Part shown: positions 36,077 to 46,225 of the stretch, piece by piece
Layout: the number at the start of each line of letters is the position of its first letter
Position numbering within the stretch: position 1 is the first letter of the stretch
Assembly: GCA_964560875.1 (NCBI GenBank)
Contig: CAZLMW010000037.1
Span: 1-64,000 of the forward strand
Length of the DNA: 64,000 nt
Origin: CAZLMW01 sp964560875
Lineage (GTDB): Bacteria; Myxococcota_A; UBA9042
Direction: 5' to 3'
Notes under the pieces: model-generated
Database searches by the model: none
What the model saw: only the letters and a program-made list of their open reading frames with translations
Told to the model about the DNA's origin: nothing
Position numbers and translations under genes: made by a program

Positions 36077-37276
36077 ATGGCCAAAAAGCCTAAAAACGCA
36101 TTGCTGATCACCGTCACCGGTGCCGACCAACCGGGAATCACGGCGGAGCTGTCCGCCATGCTCGCCACCGCCCAGGCTGAGCTGCTCGATGTCGAACAGG
36201 TGCAGGTGCAGGGTTACCTCAACCTGCATTTCCTGGTGGCGCTCGATCCGATGTCGGGTACGCCGATCCTCAAAGACCTGCTCTGGAAGGCCAAGGAGTT
36301 CGGGCTGGACCTGGATTTTGAGTGGGTGCCGTCCGAACGCTCACAGCCCGGCCTCGTGCACGACCGATGGGCGGTAACTCTTGTGGCGCGTGTTCTCGGT
36401 GCTGAGGTCCTGGCCGCAGCGGCGACGGCGATCGCGCAGGCTGGGTTCAATATCGACCGGATCGGCCGCCTGTCCGAAGGCGACCTGAACTCGCTCGAGT
36501 TGTTGGTCAGTGGCCCAGCAAAAGCCGATCCCGTCAAGCTGCAGCGCCGGCTCATGGACGTTGAAGCCAAGCTCGCCGTGGACGTCGCCCTGCAGCGGGA
36601 AAACCTGCTTCGTCGCAGCAAACGGTTGGTCGTTTTCGACATGGACAGCACCCTGATCCAACACGAAGTGATCGACGAAATCGCTCGAATTCATGGTGTT
36701 TATGACGAGGTGTCCGCAACGACCGAGCGGGCCATGCAAGGCGAGATGAACTTCGACGAGGCGCTGCGGGCGCGTGTCGCGTTGCTCGAGGGCGCTCCCG
36801 AAGGCGTGTTTGCGCGCGTCCTCAATGTCATCAAGCTCACGCCCGGCGCCGAACGGATGGTGCGTGTGCTCAAGCGCCTCGGTTACAGGCTCGCGCTGGT
36901 TTCAGGCGGCTTCATCCAGGTCGCGCAGCCCCTCGCCAACAAGCTTGGTCTCGACTACGCGTTCGCCAACGAGCTCGAGGTTCGCGGTGGCAAGCTGACC
37001 GGCAAACTCGTCGGTCCGATCGTCAACAAACAGCGCAAAGCCGATCTGCTGGAGAGCATGGCGCTCGCCGAACGCATCACACTCGAACAGGTGATCGCGG
37101 TTGGTGACGGGGCCAACGACCTCGCGATGTTGGGGCGCGCCGGGCTTGGCATCGCGTTCAACGCCAAGCGGATTGTGCAAGAACAAGCAGACACATCGAT
37201 CAATCAACGCAATCTGGACGCCGTGTTGTACCTTCTCGGCATCCGGCAGGAGGACGTCCGCGCCGTCGAGGCGTGA
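36077..37276 (+). CDS. serB: phosphoserine phosphatase with ACT domains (SerB)
   Basis: The 399-residue enzyme hydrolyses phosphoserine in serine synthesis. Two N-terminal ACT domains (KNALLITVTGADQPG and RWAVTLVARVLGAE) precede a HAD core: VFDMDSTL (nucleophile Asp), LVSGGF, a Lys in VNKQRKADLL and VGDGANDLAMLGRAGLG. ATG 36077 is preceded at correct spacing by GGAG; ATG 36056 adds seven residues. It is upstream of uppS by 54 bp. Confidence 0.95.
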   Translation: MAKKPKNALLITVTGADQPGITAELSAMLATAQAELLDVEQVQVQGYLNLHFLVALDPMSGTPILKDLLWKAKEFGLDLDFEWVPSERSQPGLVHDRWAVTLVARVLGAEVLAAAATAIAQAGFNIDRIGRLSEGDLNSLELLVSGPAKADPVKLQRRLMDVEAKLAVDVALQRENLLRRSKRLVVFDMDSTLIQHEVIDEIARIHGVYDEVSATTERAMQGEMNFDEALRARVALLEGAPEGVFARVLNVIKLTPGAERMVRVLKRLGYRLALVSGGFIQVAQPLANKLGLDYAFANELEVRGGKLTGKLVGPIVNKQRKADLLESMALAERITLEQVIAVGDGANDLAMLGRAGLGIAFNAKRIVQEQADTSINQRNLDAVLYLLGIRQEDVRAVEA

Positions 37277-37330
37277 TTCCAGTCACGAGCGCCATCGAGT
37301 TGTCTCCAAGCCGCCCGCCCCAGCACACCC

Positions 37331-38080
<750 letters not shown>

Positions 38081-38152
38081 ACTGCGCCAGCTTGGCACGA
38101 CAGGCGCGCCCCGCCCGCTCAACTGGGTGAACGCCGGTCGATGGAGCGGTCG

Positions 38153-38695
38153 ATGAAGCGACGATGGATCAAGATCGCGGTCGCCATGGCCGTTATTACA
38201 ACGATTCAAGGGTGTTCGCTGACATTCGTGCGGCCGCCCCCGCCCCGTCACTTGTGGGGACGCATCGGCTGGGCGCGCTGCACCCGATCGAAGGTGTGGC
38301 CGATTTTTGACGCTTTGTTCGCAGCCGGCACCGCGGTCACGACGGCGCTGCCGTTCATGTCCACCGATCCGCCGGACACCTCGTCGGTTACGGGCCAGGC
38401 TTCGGTTTCGGGCCGAGAGCCGCTGAACGTGACGATGGGACTGCTGCAGATCGCAGGCTGGGGGTTTTCGGCCGCCTATGGCTTCCGCACGACCGACGAG
38501 TGCGCGGCGTTTTGGCGCGACCAGGTCAATCGGCAACGCATGCGATCGAGTCGGCCGCCGATGGACGCCCCGGCGACGATTCCGCTGGCTCCACGACAAC
38601 CGGCTCCGCAACCGCAGCCGGAAGCTCAGCCCCCGACGACGCCGAATCCAGCCGAGCCACCGCCGGCCCAGCCGACCGCGCCCCCGCCGGGCTAG
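38153..38695 (+). CDS. hypothetical lipoprotein with Pro-rich tail
   Basis: The 180-residue product starts at ATG 38153 behind GGAG. A lipoprotein signal (TTIQGC) is followed by a hydrophobic segment (FDALFAAGTAVTTALPF), a second short one and a long C-terminal Pro/Ala/Glu tail. No family recognised. The tail might span the periplasm. Confidence 0.65.
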   Translation: MKRRWIKIAVAMAVITTIQGCSLTFVRPPPPRHLWGRIGWARCTRSKVWPIFDALFAAGTAVTTALPFMSTDPPDTSSVTGQASVSGREPLNVTMGLLQIAGWGFSAAYGFRTTDECAAFWRDQVNRQRMRSSRPPMDAPATIPLAPRQPAPQPQPEAQPPTTPNPAEPPPAQPTAPPPG

Positions 38696-38760
38696 AGCGG
38701 CGATCAGGAATCGGCGCTCAGGGATGGGGAACGCCACGAAAATGACACTTTTCGGGGCGT

Positions 38761-38824
38761 GGGGACGCTCATAGTCCCCCAACCAAATAACAATCATGCA
38801 CCGAGAAGCATTGCTGTTCGGTGC
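38761..38824. terminator. tandem hairpins between convergent genes, probable terminators
   Basis: Two stem-loops lie between the lipoprotein and TraB genes: GGGGAC/GTCCCC at 38761-38779 with a 7-nt loop and GCACCGA/TCGGTGC at 38798-38824 with a 13-nt loop. An AT-rich stretch (about 38780-38797) separates them. They are placed for both the plus-strand and minus-strand transcripts. No clear poly-U run follows on either strand, so termination is inferred from position. Confidence 0.45.
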
Positions 38825-38825
38825 T

Positions 38826-39992
38826 CTAATTCGGCAGCAGGCAGACGACCCAAGACGCGCCGATCCACGCACCCAGGGCCGAGCCGAGGTTGGCCATCAC
38901 AGCCACCAGCAGCACCCGCGTAAACGGGTTGCGGTAGATGCCGCGGAGGCTCTGCACGTCGTCGTTGATGCGCTCGCAGTCCTCGACCGTGGGTTTGCGG
39001 AGCCAGGCTTCGACCGGGCCGACGATCATCGCGGTGCCCAATAACGGGTTGAGCGACGAGATTGGCGAGCTGAACAGCGACGTCACAACCGAAAGCGGCT
39101 TGCCACCCGCGATGGCGGTCAAGAGGCCGGCAGCCACCGAATTGGGGACGATCCACGCCAAGATCATCTGCTCCAGCGTGCCGGTCGGGCCCTGTGTCCA
39201 ACCGAAGGCGAATGCCGCGAGGATGACCGCCGGAATGATCCACTTGAGCATCCCGACGACAGGCGACGGCGCGGGTTTTTCTTCGAGCGGCTTGCGATCG
39301 ATCTGTTGCCCGAAGTAGCGCTTCATCCCGGGGACGTGCGCCGCGCCCACGACTGCGACGATCCGCTCTCCCTCCACGGCCTCGATTCCCGAAGCCATGT
39401 ACTGGTCGCGCTCATCGATGAGCGGGCCGGTCACCTCGGGCATGATGCGCGCAAACTCCGACATCATGTCGCCGAGTTGGCCGTCGTCCTTGAGCGACTC
39501 GATATCTTCCGCGCTGATCTGTTCACGAGACACCAGGCTTTCGAGAATCGCGCCGAAGACGCCGAGTTTTCGCCAAAAGGGGATGCGTGACCACGTTCGT
39601 CGCAGCGTCGTGTGGATATCGCGATCGACGAGTTCGACGCGCGCGCCGATGGCCTTGGCCGCTTCGTCCCCGGCCAGGAGTTCCGAGCCCGGTGTGACGC
39701 CGAGTTCCTTGCCGATGCGGCGCTGGTACGCACCGATGGCAAGGTTGGCCAGCAGCAACAGGGTCTTGCCCTGGCGGATCACCTGGAAGATGTCGAGCTT
39801 GCGCCAACGGCTGGGGTCGGTCAGCGCCTCGTAGCGAGCAGGGCAGAGCTCGAGGCACACCGTGTCCGGTTCCACCGCGGCGATAACTTCACGCACATCG
39901 GCAACGCTCTTGGCGCTGACGTGCGCGGTGCCGACAAGCCAGAAGGTACGGCCGTCGTGTTCGATCTTGGTGGCGGCTTCGAGTGCGGTCAT
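38826..39992 (-). CDS. TraB/GumN-family protein
   Basis: The 388-residue protein has the TraB opening FWLVGTAHVSAKSVADV and CLELCPARYEAL, the inner helical region, VVGAAHVPGMKRYF near residue 240, and C-terminal membrane segments (MLKWIIPAVILAAFAFGW and others). TraB/GumN proteins are proposed metal-dependent hydrolases or proteases with two GxxH motifs; their substrates are not known. Start ATG 39992 gives family-like length. The divergent esterase gene is 153 bp away. Confidence 0.88.
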   Translation of the reverse strand: MTALEAATKIEHDGRTFWLVGTAHVSAKSVADVREVIAAVEPDTVCLELCPARYEALTDPSRWRKLDIFQVIRQGKTLLLLANLAIGAYQRRIGKELGVTPGSELLAGDEAAKAIGARVELVDRDIHTTLRRTWSRIPFWRKLGVFGAILESLVSREQISAEDIESLKDDGQLGDMMSEFARIMPEVTGPLIDERDQYMASGIEAVEGERIVAVVGAAHVPGMKRYFGQQIDRKPLEEKPAPSPVVGMLKWIIPAVILAAFAFGWTQGPTGTLEQMILAWIVPNSVAAGLLTAIAGGKPLSVVTSLFSSPISSLNPLLGTAMIVGPVEAWLRKPTVEDCERINDDVQSLRGIYRNPFTRVLLVAVMANLGSALGAWIGASWVVCLLPN

Positions 39993-40145
39993 CTCAGGTC
40001 CGGGCCGAGTATGTACCGCCGCATTTGTGCGGTGGGAAGCATGTTGCGGATTTTTCGGCACACGCTGCTGATGGTGCGAGGGGGGAGCCGGGTTTTTGGC
40101 AACCAATGCTCGCGATCGGTTGCAACTGTGAGATACTTGAACTTG

Positions 40146-41192
40146 ATGCGCCTGCTGACCTCCAACCCGGCAATGAACACGCGTCCAAGCGGACGATGCG
40201 CCGGGTACGTTGTCGCCTTGCTGACAGCCGCATTGTTCGTGTTGCCCGCGTCGCCGGTCGAAGCTGCGAGCGCTCCAGGTCGCGCCCCGGTTGCCAAGAA
40301 GAAACGCAAGTACACGACGTTTATCGACGCGACGACGCGCCGGCGAATTCGCTATCACAAGCTGGAAGCACCCGAGCTGCGCAAAACGTTCCGCTACATG
40401 GTGTATTTGCCGAAAGGCGGCATCAAACCGGGCAAGAAATACCCGCTCCTGGTTCTTCTGCACGGCCTCGGCGAGTACCCGCACGGCTGGATCACGCTCG
40501 GCCGCATCCATCGCGAGATCGATCGGCTCGTGGCCGCCGGACGCATGCCTGCCCCCATCTTGCTGCTGGCCAGCGGGCGCAACGGCTACTGGACGAACTG
40601 GGCCGATGGCCGCCATCCCTACGGCGACCTCGTCGTGCGCCGCTACATGACCGATATCCGCAGCCGTTATCCGATCGCCGAACGCGCAGACCACGTCGCG
40701 ATCGCGGGCTGCTCGATGGGGGGCTTCGGCGCGCTGTCCCTGGGCCTGCAATACCCGGAACTGTTCAGCTTCGTCGTCGCTCTTAGCCCGACCGATATGG
40801 AAATCGCGCTCGAGGTGAGCCCCAAGCGCAAGCTTTACCGCAACATCGTCGGCCAACGGCGCTCGCGGCTCTCTGTGCAACGGATCAACCCGCGCCACCT
40901 CGTGCTGCGAGGTTACGGCTCACCACAGCAGCGTTTCTTGATGATCTACGGCGCGCGGGAAGGCCGGAAATTTGGCGAAGGAACCGAACGTGTCGCCCAC
41001 GCGATGAGGCTTCGTGGGCTGCAGGTCGAGGTCATGCGCGTCGAACGCGAAGGTCACGGCTGGCGCAACGCATGGTCGCGGTCGCACCCGTGGTGGATTT
41101 CGGCCCTGGCCGAGGAATGGACGCGCGCTGGCAAGAAGGTCCACGCCGCCGACTCAACGCCCCGCCGCCGTCCCGCCCAAGCTCGCTTTTAG
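40146..41192 (+). CDS. secreted esterase-family alpha/beta-hydrolase
   Basis: The 348-residue protein has a signal peptide ending PVEAAS, then FRYMVYLPKGGIKPGKKYPL and LLVLLHGLGEYPHGW, and nucleophile elbow GCSMGGFGAL, like esterase D/PF00756 enzymes. A conserved His lies in GHGWRNAW near the C-terminus. Start ATG 40146 is used; ATG 40173 would shorten the N-region. Its stop lies two bases before the convergent TetR gene's end. Confidence 0.85.
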   Translation: MRLLTSNPAMNTRPSGRCAGYVVALLTAALFVLPASPVEAASAPGRAPVAKKKRKYTTFIDATTRRRIRYHKLEAPELRKTFRYMVYLPKGGIKPGKKYPLLVLLHGLGEYPHGWITLGRIHREIDRLVAAGRMPAPILLLASGRNGYWTNWADGRHPYGDLVVRRYMTDIRSRYPIAERADHVAIAGCSMGGFGALSLGLQYPELFSFVVALSPTDMEIALEVSPKRKLYRNIVGQRRSRLSVQRINPRHLVLRGYGSPQQRFLMIYGAREGRKFGEGTERVAHAMRLRGLQVEVMRVEREGHGWRNAWSRSHPWWISALAEEWTRAGKKVHAADSTPRRRPAQARF

Positions 41193-41194
41193 AC

Positions 41195-41824
41195 TCAGCG
41201 AACAAGAAGATCGAAGACGGCGCGCCGGCAAGTGGCGGCGGCCTTGTCCAGGTCCGCATCGTAGCCGGTGCGCAAGAACCCGAGCGCGAGCCCGTCGATC
41301 AGGGCCAGCAGCGTCGACGCCATGCTCTCTGAGTTGGGGACCTGCCAGCAGAAGTCGTCGTTGCCACGTTCGAGCAGCTCGGCCAGCGCGCCGCGTTCCG
41401 CTGCAACCATCGAGCAGATTCGGTCGAGGCCGTCGATCGGCGCCATTCGCGTCGTGACCTGGGTGACGAAACACCAGCCCTGGACAACATCGACGCTCGT
41501 GAACACCGCGGATACCCACGCGCGGAGCTGTTCGCGGGGGTCGGATCCGGCGCTGTCCATCGCGTCGCGCCTTGCGGCTTGAACCCGGGCAGCAGCGTGG
41601 TCGACCGCCGACGAAACGAGCTTGTCACGGCTGCCGAAGTGATAGAGCACGAGGCTTTTCGGTGCCGATGCAGCCCGCCCGACCGTGCCGATCGTGAGCG
41701 CTTCGAGGCCGTTTTCCGCCGCGATCATCAGCGCCGCGTCGAGCACAGCGTGACGCCGCCGACGCCCCTTGGGGGAACGTCGCTGCCCGGTTCGCCCGCG
41801 TCTTGGCCTTGCCTGTTCAGCCAT
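41195..41824 (-). CDS. TetR-family transcriptional regulator
   Basis: The 209-residue protein has a basic N-terminus followed by a TetR HTH (LDAALMIAAENGLEALTIGT and APKSLVLYHFGSRDKLVSSA). A divergent ligand-binding half follows. It begins inside the end of the lipoyl-less acyltransferase gene (8-bp overlap), so it is co-expressed and might sense a related acyl compound. This is inference. Confidence 0.85.
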   Translation of the reverse strand: MAEQARPRRGRTGQRRSPKGRRRRHAVLDAALMIAAENGLEALTIGTVGRAASAPKSLVLYHFGSRDKLVSSAVDHAAARVQAARRDAMDSAGSDPREQLRAWVSAVFTSVDVVQGWCFVTQVTTRMAPIDGLDRICSMVAAERGALAELLERGNDDFCWQVPNSESMASTLLALIDGLALGFLRTGYDADLDKAAATCRRAVFDLLVR

Positions 41825-42635
41825 CGGTGCCCGTCGCCGCCGTCTCCTCGTCGAGCACCCAGGGGTTCTCGAGAATGCGCCGCGCTTCTTTGGCGAGCAT
41901 GCCGCCCTGGAACCCATCGATGAAGCGGTGGTCGATGGTCGCCGTGATCGTCAACTGCGGCCGAATACACAGCTCGTTGTCGACGACCGCCGGTTTTTCG
42001 CGGATGGCCCCGACGAGAACCAGCAGCGGTGTGCGCGCAAAAGGCGTGGGCGGCGCGAAGCCCTCGTCGAGACCCAACATGCCGACGCTGGTGACGATGC
42101 ATGCGCCGAATGGGAACGCCTCGATGCCGAGCGCCGGGACAGATGCACCCAGAGCGCTGGCCACCCACCCGGTCACGAACAGGAGCGGGCGAAGCAGCCA
42201 TGTCGGCAACGCGCGCAGCAGGCCTTTGCTCTTCTCGAAGTCGCTGTCTTCTTTCTTATGAAGCTTGGACGCGCGGCCCTTGAGCTCCTGGGCGATGTCG
42301 ACCACCGACTTCTTGTCCACGTCGGTGATCTTCGCTTTTGCGAGATCGGCTCCCTCTTCGAGCGCCACCAGGTAGGCGATGTCGACGGTTGGGTACGGCT
42401 CGAAAGCGCCCCACAAGATGCGGCCGTTGAGCCCTGGCGCTTTGTGGATCGCGAGTCCGAGCGCTTTGCCGACGAGGTGGGTGATCGTCACCTTGACGCC
42501 GGTCTCTTTGCGCAGGTGCCGGATGTAGTTCAGCGCTTCGGTCGCGTCGATCGTGATCTTGCCGTAGATATTGCCCTCGGTTGGGCGGCTCCAGGTCGCG
42601 ATCGCCAACTTTCGCCGCGTGCTCATCTTCGCCAT
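41817..42635 (-). CDS. 2-oxoacid-dehydrogenase-type acyltransferase catalytic domain, lipoyl-less
   Basis: The 272-residue protein matches only the catalytic domain of E2 acyltransferases: RKLAIATWSRPTEGNIYGKI near the N-terminus and the active-site DHRFIDGFQGG near the C-terminus. No lipoyl or peripheral subunit-binding domain precedes it, and no E1 or E3 gene is nearby. Stand-alone catalytic domains of this type act as CoA-dependent acyltransferases with unknown substrates. It overlaps rlmN by one base and the TetR gene by eight. Confidence 0.75.
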   Translation of the reverse strand: MAKMSTRRKLAIATWSRPTEGNIYGKITIDATEALNYIRHLRKETGVKVTITHLVGKALGLAIHKAPGLNGRILWGAFEPYPTVDIAYLVALEEGADLAKAKITDVDKKSVVDIAQELKGRASKLHKKEDSDFEKSKGLLRALPTWLLRPLLFVTGWVASALGASVPALGIEAFPFGACIVTSVGMLGLDEGFAPPTPFARTPLLVLVGAIREKPAVVDNELCIRPQLTITATIDHRFIDGFQGGMLAKEARRILENPWVLDEETAATGTDG

Positions 42636-43810
42636 CAGGTTGCTCCTCGACCGTGTTCGGTTGCGCTCGCGTGCGATGCATTGGCGCGTATTTGATTGGC
42701 ACGCGCGCGCCCGGCCAATTGACCACACGCGCCGCCCACGTCCCGTCCATGCGGGTATCGCACCATCGTTCGCACCCCAGCGTCTAACATCCGGCGCTGG
42801 AACGCGAGTACCCGCGCTGCATCGGGCTGGATCAGGCCTGGATCGGGCCCCGGATTGGCCGGAATGAGGTTGACGCGACCCGGCAGGCCGTCGAGCCATT
42901 CGCACAGCATGTCCGCGTCTTCGTCGGCATCGTTGACGCCCCCAAAGAGGATGTATTCGAACAAGACGTCGCGTCCGGGGGGCAGGGCGGTCAGCAGCGC
43001 TTGTTTGATGTCGTTGAGGCTTGTGCGCTTGCCGACGGGCATCATCGCGGCCCGTCGTTTGTCGTCTGGAGCGTTGAGACTGAGGGCAAGATTGGCCCGC
43101 GTTGCGTCCAGGAAAGGCGCGATCTTGGCGGCGACACCGACGGTGCTGACGGTGATGCGGCGCGCGGCGAGCCCGAATGCCCAGTCATGCGTCATCGTGT
43201 CGATCGCGGAGAGGACCGCGGAAAGGTTGTCGAGCGGCTCGCCCATGCCCATGAAGACGACGTTGGTGATCGGGGCGAGTGCGCCGTTTGTCACGTCGGG
43301 ACGGGATTGCCAGTGACGCCAGGCGGCTCGCAGTTGCGCCACGATTTCGGCGGCGGACAGCTGCCGGGAAAGGCCCAGACGTGCGGTTTCGCAGAAGACA
43401 CAGCCGCGACCGCATCCGACCTGGCTCGATACGCAAACGGTGGTTCGCGGGTTGCCGGGCGCGCCCTCGTGGTTGGCGACAATGATCACGGTCTCGATGA
43501 CCGATCCGTCGTTGTAGCGGAGCAGCAGGCGCGTCGTTCCGTCCTTTGCGACGGCGGATTGGGCGACGACCGGCGCGCACTCCTCGTAACCGATCGGGTC
43601 GGTCGCGGCCCGCGCTGTTTTGCCGAGCTTGCCGATGCACTTTGCAAGGGGCTCACCGTCGATGAAGAAGCCGCGAAACATCCCCATTACGGCGTTGCGA
43701 GCCTGCATGGGTCGCAGGCCATTGGCCTCCAAAGCGGCTACGAGTTGCGCCGGCCCGTGGTCGCCGAAGAGAGGCGCCTTGCCGGTGGCTTTGGAGTTGC
43801 GGATTGACAC
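42635..43810 (-). CDS. rlmN: 23S rRNA/tRNA adenosine-C2 methyltransferase-like radical SAM protein (RlmN)
   Basis: The product has radical SAM motif CGRGCVFC, preceded by the strand TVCVSSQVG typical of RlmN. NVVFMGMGEPLDN and LSLNAPDDKRRAAMMP are present, along with a C-terminal RYPHGRDVGGACGQL near the methylated-Cys region. Its tail is longer than usual. GTG 43810 is used; ATG 43861 would extend the N-terminus toward the divergent xth. RlmN methylates A2503 of 23S rRNA and A37 of some tRNAs. Confidence 0.88.
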   Translation of the reverse strand: MSIRNSKATGKAPLFGDHGPAQLVAALEANGLRPMQARNAVMGMFRGFFIDGEPLAKCIGKLGKTARAATDPIGYEECAPVVAQSAVAKDGTTRLLLRYNDGSVIETVIIVANHEGAPGNPRTTVCVSSQVGCGRGCVFCETARLGLSRQLSAAEIVAQLRAAWRHWQSRPDVTNGALAPITNVVFMGMGEPLDNLSAVLSAIDTMTHDWAFGLAARRITVSTVGVAAKIAPFLDATRANLALSLNAPDDKRRAAMMPVGKRTSLNDIKQALLTALPPGRDVLFEYILFGGVNDADEDADMLCEWLDGLPGRVNLIPANPGPDPGLIQPDAARVLAFQRRMLDAGVRTMVRYPHGRDVGGACGQLAGRARANQIRANASHASATEHGRGAT

Positions 43811-43879
43811 GCGCGAAAGCTTCGGAGAAAGCGAGGATGCGCACAAGCCGATCCACGGCATCACGCGCGGAGAAGTGTC

Positions 43880-44686
43880 ATGAGCGAAGCATCGATGCGC
43901 GTGTACTCGTGGAACATCAATGGCCTGCGAGCGGCCGCGAAGAAGGGGTTCATCCAATGGCTCAATGGCTGCGAGGGCGACGTCGTCTGCGTCCAGGAAT
44001 CGCGCGCACGGCCCGAACAGCTCACCGCCGAAGTGCGCGATCCCGACGGCTGGCACACCCATCTCGTCTGCGCCGAGAAGCTCGGATACAGCGGCGTCGG
44101 GGTCTTTTCGAAGGCCCGCTGGGACGCGGTTTCGTCCACGCTCGGCGAAGAGAAATTCGACCGCGAAGGTCGCGTTCAAGACCTGCGGTTCGGCGCGCTC
44201 CGCGTGGTCAACGTGTATTTCCCCAACGGCAGCGGACCCAATCGCGATCACAGCCGGGTGCGCTACAAACTGAAGTTCTATCGCAAGCTATTCGAGCTGC
44301 TCGAGCCCGCGAAACAGGCTGGAGAGCGCATCCTGGTGCTTGGAGACTTCAACACGGCCCACCGTCAGATCGACCTCGCGCGGCCCAAGCAAAACGCCAA
44401 GACGAGCGGTTTTCTGATGCGCGAGCGAAAGGAACTGACGCGATGGCAATCGGCGGGCTGGGTCGACACCTGGCGGCATTTCGAGCCGCGCACGAAGGAC
44501 CGCTACACGTGGTGGAGCCAGCGCTTTGGCATCCGCGCCAAGAACGTCGGATGGCGCCTGGACTTCGTATACGCGTCGCCCGGCGCGATGCCGTTCCTGC
44601 AGGCCGCGGCGATCCACGATGATGTGATGGGCTCGGATCACTGCCCGGTCAGCGTCACCCTCGATCGGGCGATCCTGGCGCCCTGA
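43880..44686 (+). CDS. xth: exodeoxyribonuclease III (Xth)
   Basis: The 268-residue AP endonuclease of the ExoIII family repairs abasic DNA. Motifs: YSWNINGLRAA, VCVQESRARPEQ (metal-binding Glu), YSGVGVFSK, LVLGDFNTAHRQIDL, GWRLDFVYAS and GSDHCPVSVTL (catalytic His). Complete length. Convergent with the Cys-rich lipoprotein gene. Confidence 0.95.
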   Translation: MSEASMRVYSWNINGLRAAAKKGFIQWLNGCEGDVVCVQESRARPEQLTAEVRDPDGWHTHLVCAEKLGYSGVGVFSKARWDAVSSTLGEEKFDREGRVQDLRFGALRVVNVYFPNGSGPNRDHSRVRYKLKFYRKLFELLEPAKQAGERILVLGDFNTAHRQIDLARPKQNAKTSGFLMRERKELTRWQSAGWVDTWRHFEPRTKDRYTWWSQRFGIRAKNVGWRLDFVYASPGAMPFLQAAAIHDDVMGSDHCPVSVTLDRAILAP

Positions 44687-44696
44687 GCGTCTAGAA

Positions 44697-44728
44697 CACT
44701 GCCCGTCGAGAATACTGACCGTCGAGAT
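44697..44728. repeat. two 16-bp direct repeats between convergent genes
   Basis: CACTGCCCGTCGAGAA and TACTGACCGTCGAGAT are adjacent, differing at three positions. They lie between xth and the Cys-rich lipoprotein gene, similar in scale to the repeats at 20224 and 48099. Confidence 0.6.
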
Positions 44729-44735
44729 GAAGGCG

Positions 44736-46112
44736 CTACGGCAGCTTGGGGCAGGCGGTTGTCGTTGCCTTGAGCGGCAGGCCGACGCATTCCTTGCCGA
44801 CCGGCTGCTTGTCCTTGCAGACGTCCTTTTCGGTGCAGGCGTTGCCGTCGTCGCACGGCTTGGCGTTGACCTTGTGGACACATCCGGCCTTCGTCTTGCT
44901 GTCGCAGGTGTCGTCGGTGCAGACGTTCTTGTCGTCGCAGTCCTTCTTGGCGCCGTTGCAGGTGCCCTTGTCGCACATATCCTTGGCCGTGCAACTATCG
45001 CCGTCATCGCACGGCGTGGACGCGACGGGCATGTTCACGCAGCCCTTCTTGGCGTCGCAGCTGTCGGTCGTGCAGGCGTTCTTGTCGTCGCAGTCGGACT
45101 TGGCGCCGGCCTTGCACGCCTTGGCCGCGCACGCGTCCTTACCGGTGCACTTGTCGCCGTCGTCGCAGGCGGCCTTGTTGGCGGTGTTTGAGCACGTGCC
45201 CTTCGGTGACTTGCAGGCGTCATCGGTGCAGGCGTTGCCGTCGTCGCAGGCCTTCGCTTTGCCGCCGCTGCACGTGCCGCCCTTGCAGCTTTCGCCGGAC
45301 GTGCACGCGTCCCCGTCGTCGCACGCGCCGCCCTCGTTGAGCTTGTAGGTGCAGCCGCTCTTCTTATCGCAAGAATCGGTCGTGCAGACCTTGCCGTCGT
45401 CGCACTTGATGGCTTCGCCGGTGCACTTGCCGCTGTCGCAGGCGTCGTTCTTGGTGCACTTGCTGCCGTCGTCGCAGGACTTGCCGTTGCCGATGTGCAC
45501 GCAGCCCTTGAACGGGTTGCAGGAATCGTCGGTGCAGAGGTTTCCGTCGTCGCAGGTGTCTTCGTTGTTGGTGCCGTCGCAGTCGTTATCGATCGCGTCG
45601 CATTTCTCTGTCTCTTTGGCCTTCGCTTCACAAACCGGGGCTTTACCGGACGCGAAACAGATGCGCGAACCCTTGCAGCCATCCTTGGTGCACCAGGTGG
45701 AGAGGCCCATCTTCGCAGCGTACTCGCTGCACTTGCACTCGGACTTGGCGACGCACTGCTTGACCTTGTCGCCTTCGACAGACGTCACGTCCTTGCAGTC
45801 GTAGTCACCCTTGGGGCAGTCGCTGGCGCTGGAGCAAGCGCGGCCGCAGAAACCGCCCTTGGTGCCGAGATCCACGCACTTGGCGTCTTTGTCGCCTGCG
45901 TCCCCACACTGTGACGATGCGTTGCAGGGGTTGCAGACAAACGTGCTGGGCAGCAGTGCCTTGGCGTCGGCCGGCCCGGTATCGAACGACTGGATGTCGT
46001 ATTCGGCGGGCGTGCTCTCCCCGGCCCCGTCGTCATCAGAGCAACCTGCGACCACGACGAGTGCGGCGCAAACGGAGAGGAAGAGACGGGAACTGTGGCG
46101 GATCTGACGCAT
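44736..46112 (-). CDS. Cys-rich repeat lipoprotein with MopE-like metal-binding motif
   Basis: The 458-residue product has a lipoprotein signal (VVAGC, then SDDDG). It is built of about 16 short repeats of the form CDDGxxCTxDxC, each with paired cysteines, after an N-terminal Cys-rich region. KCDAIDNDCDGTNNEDTCDD is like the MopE (PF11617) motif. The repeats resemble Dictyostelium-type CTDC modules. Roughly 90 cysteines would need oxidation, making it a natural client of the VKOR/DsbA fusion in this window. No catalytic domain seen. Secreted or surface adhesin/structural role is inference. Confidence 0.8.
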   Translation of the reverse strand: MRQIRHSSRLFLSVCAALVVVAGCSDDDGAGESTPAEYDIQSFDTGPADAKALLPSTFVCNPCNASSQCGDAGDKDAKCVDLGTKGGFCGRACSSASDCPKGDYDCKDVTSVEGDKVKQCVAKSECKCSEYAAKMGLSTWCTKDGCKGSRICFASGKAPVCEAKAKETEKCDAIDNDCDGTNNEDTCDDGNLCTDDSCNPFKGCVHIGNGKSCDDGSKCTKNDACDSGKCTGEAIKCDDGKVCTTDSCDKKSGCTYKLNEGGACDDGDACTSGESCKGGTCSGGKAKACDDGNACTDDACKSPKGTCSNTANKAACDDGDKCTGKDACAAKACKAGAKSDCDDKNACTTDSCDAKKGCVNMPVASTPCDDGDSCTAKDMCDKGTCNGAKKDCDDKNVCTDDTCDSKTKAGCVHKVNAKPCDDGNACTEKDVCKDKQPVGKECVGLPLKATTTACPKLP

Positions 46113-46225
46113 CTGCTTGACCTTGGCTCGGGGATCGGCAACTCATGCCGTCCGTTTTTGGCGCACGCGCATTTCCAAGCGTGTGGGGACGACAATCGCG
46201 TCCCGAATCCTCGATTTTGGCCCTG

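Noticed and set aside
39993..40898. Longer TraB protein starting upstream
   Set aside because: The extension is antisense to the esterase gene; TraB motifs begin at the ATG at 39992.
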